NCBI GenBank assembly: GCA_030684355.1
Contig: JAUXTN010000020.1
Coordinates: 1-64,000 of the forward strand
Direction of reading: 5' to 3'
Length of the DNA stretch: 64,000 nucleotides
DNA from: Pseudomonadota bacterium
GTDB taxonomy: Bacteria > Myxococcota_A > UBA796 > SXON01
In this document: positions 62,919 through 64,000 of the stretch, one piece after another
How the letters are laid out: each line of letters opens with the position of its first letter
Position numbering within the stretch: position 1 is the stretch's first letter
The notes under the pieces: generated by a model
Told to the model about the DNA's origin: nothing
What the model saw: only the letters and a program-made list of their open reading frames with translations
The model's database searches: none
Program-made: the position numbers and the translations under genes

Positions 62919-64000
62919 GTGCGCCGTCGGCTCGCGGCGGCGGGGCTCGGGTCCGCCATCGCGCTCGCGGGGGTGGCCGCGGCGGAGGCGTGGCAGCGGG
63001 CGCACGAGCTCGGATCCATGCAGGTCCACTTCGACCCGCCGGGCATCAAGTACGTGTTCACCGAGGGCGGCGAGGATCGCGGGCGGGGGTGGCGGGAGGA
63101 CCGCGTGCCGCCGCCGAAGAAGCCCGGCGTGACGCGGCTGGTGTGCCTCGGCGACAGCGTCACCTTCGGGGTGAGCGTGGGCGCGCGCGACACCTGGTGC
63201 GAGGCCGTGCGGCGCGGGCTCGGCGACGCCGAGGCGTTCAACTTCGGCATGAACGGCTACGACGCCGAGCAGGTCGCGACGCTGCTCGAGGCGCGCATCG
63301 CGCCGTGGGAGCCGGACGTCGTCGTGTGGGGCACCTACGTCAACGACGTGTTCCCGACCTACCTGCTCTACGGGCTGGAGACGGGAGACCCCGTGTTCGT
63401 CGGCACCGACGTGCCCGAGCAGGCGCGCATCCTGCCGGAGCCCGTGGCGCTCTTCCTGGTGCGGCACAGCGCGCTCTACCGCCGGCTCCAGGGCGCGGCC
63501 TACGCGCGGAGCGAGCGGGAGCGGGGCCCCTACGCCGCGACCCCGGAGCGGTACGCGGCGCAGGTCGACCGCGTGGCGGACTGGTCCGAGGCGAACGCCA
63601 CCCCGGTGGTCTTCCTCGCGATCCCGCCGCACGTCATGGCCGACATGACCACCTGCCCCGCCCAATTCCCGGTGCCCGCGCTGTGCGAGGCGAGCGGCGT
63701 CCAGTACCAGGCGATCGTGGGGGCGCTCCGCGCGCGGGGTGTCACCTGGGTGGACGGCCTCACGGCGTTCCAGGCGAGCGGGCGGCCGCACTTCCACCCC
63801 GAGCGCAACCTCGACCCCGACCACCCGAACGCGGCCGGGCACAAGGTGCTCGGGACGGCGGCGCTGCCCATCGTGCGGACCGCCCTCGGGCTCCCCGCGG
63901 TGGCGCCCGAGCCGGCTCCCAGGTGGAACCCCGACGCCGTGAACCCCGACGCCGCGGCCCCCGTCGGCCCGGGACGCAACCGGGATCGGGCCGCCTCCGG
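62919..64000 (+). CDS. SGNH/GDSL-type hydrolase, 3' end outside the window
   Basis: At least 360 residues; no stop before the window ends. An N-terminal hydrophobic stretch (LAAAGLGSAIALAGVAAAEAW) is a signal or TM. Block I VCLGDSVTFG holds the catalytic Ser; FNFGMNGYDAEQV and VVVWGTYVNDV fit blocks II-III; DPDHPNAAGH holds the Asp/His pair. Family members remove acyl or acetyl groups from polysaccharides or lipids. GTG at 62919 is the best start, 34 bases after the previous stop; no ATG precedes the signal. Confidence 0.82.
   Translation, partial: MRRRLAAAGLGSAIALAGVAAAEAWQRAHELGSMQVHFDPPGIKYVFTEGGEDRGRGWREDRVPPPKKPGVTRLVCLGDSVTFGVSVGARDTWCEAVRRGLGDAEAFNFGMNGYDAEQVATLLEARIAPWEPDVVVWGTYVNDVFPTYLLYGLETGDPVFVGTDVPEQARILPEPVALFLVRHSALYRRLQGAAYARSERERGPYAATPERYAAQVDRVADWSEANATPVVFLAIPPHVMADMTTCPAQFPVPALCEASGVQYQAIVGALRARGVTWVDGLTAFQASGRPHFHPERNLDPDHPNAAGHKVLGTAALPIVRTALGLPAVAPEPAPRWNPDAVNPDAAAPVGPGRNRDRAAS

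Overview
The window is uniformly very GC-rich (roughly 70 % by eye) with strong G/C bias at third codon positions. Its gene content points to a Myxococcota-like (deltaproteobacterial) organism: many outer-membrane-type lipoproteins, four CotH-like lipoproteins, Asp-Thr repeat linkers, a thrombospondin type-3 repeat protein with a C-terminal sorting-like tail, OmpA, and an arylsulfotransferase-like lipoprotein. No rRNA, tRNA, CRISPR, phage or insertion-sequence gene was recognised. The lineage call is inference from content, not from a marker gene.

Layout. 1-5.1 kb: a B12-binding-type radical SAM protein, a lipoprotein and a PlsC-like acyltransferase. 5.2-12 kb: a MurF-alanine racemase fusion, a CDF metal exporter and a run of lipoproteins. 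12.1-20.7 kb: YebC, a PanE-like reductase, an ABC transporter whose FtsX permease is fused to a LolA-like domain, small proteins, an M23 peptidase-like protein and a molybdopterin oxidoreductase. 20.8-23.3 kb: tandem CotH lipoproteins. 23.3-29.7 kb (minus strand): a glycogen cluster of GlgA, a GalT-like protein, a GH57 branching enzyme and a GH57 homologue that has lost its catalytic residues.

30.4-53.3 kb is the centrepiece. A cobalamin riboswitch precedes 21 plus-strand genes, nearly all coupled by 1-11 base overlaps. They build the corrin ring by the early-cobalt (CbiX/CbiD/CbiG) route, amidate and adenosylate it, make the lower ligand, and import corrinoid. CbiX makes cobalt-sirohydrochlorin; CbiL, CbiH, CbiF, CbiG, CbiD, CbiET and CbiC give cobyrinate; CbiA, CobO and CobQ give adenosylcobyric acid; threonine-phosphate decarboxylase and CbiB attach aminopropanol phosphate. 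One 837-residue polypeptide carries uroporphyrinogen-III methyltransferase, BluB and CobT. Uptake is encoded by BtuF, a fused BtuC-BtuD, and a translationally coupled beta-propeller lipoprotein that could be a BtuG-type corrinoid-binding protein. Unexpected members are a ChuX/HutX-like haem-protein homologue, a divergent glutamyl-tRNA reductase, a DUF3209-type protein and a ferredoxin-reductase-like flavoprotein. CbiJ, CobU and CobS were not found.

53.4-64 kb: a LysR regulator divergent from a YceI protein, a CAP-domain lipoprotein, two more CotH lipoproteins, an exported protein/OmpA/thrombospondin-repeat operon, and an SGNH hydrolase cut by the window end.

Two window-wide patterns stand out. 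Many monocistronic genes have a TAnnnT-like -10 element only 5-7 bases before the start codon, suggesting leaderless transcripts. Many cobalamin genes carry short in-frame tandem DNA repeats in linkers.
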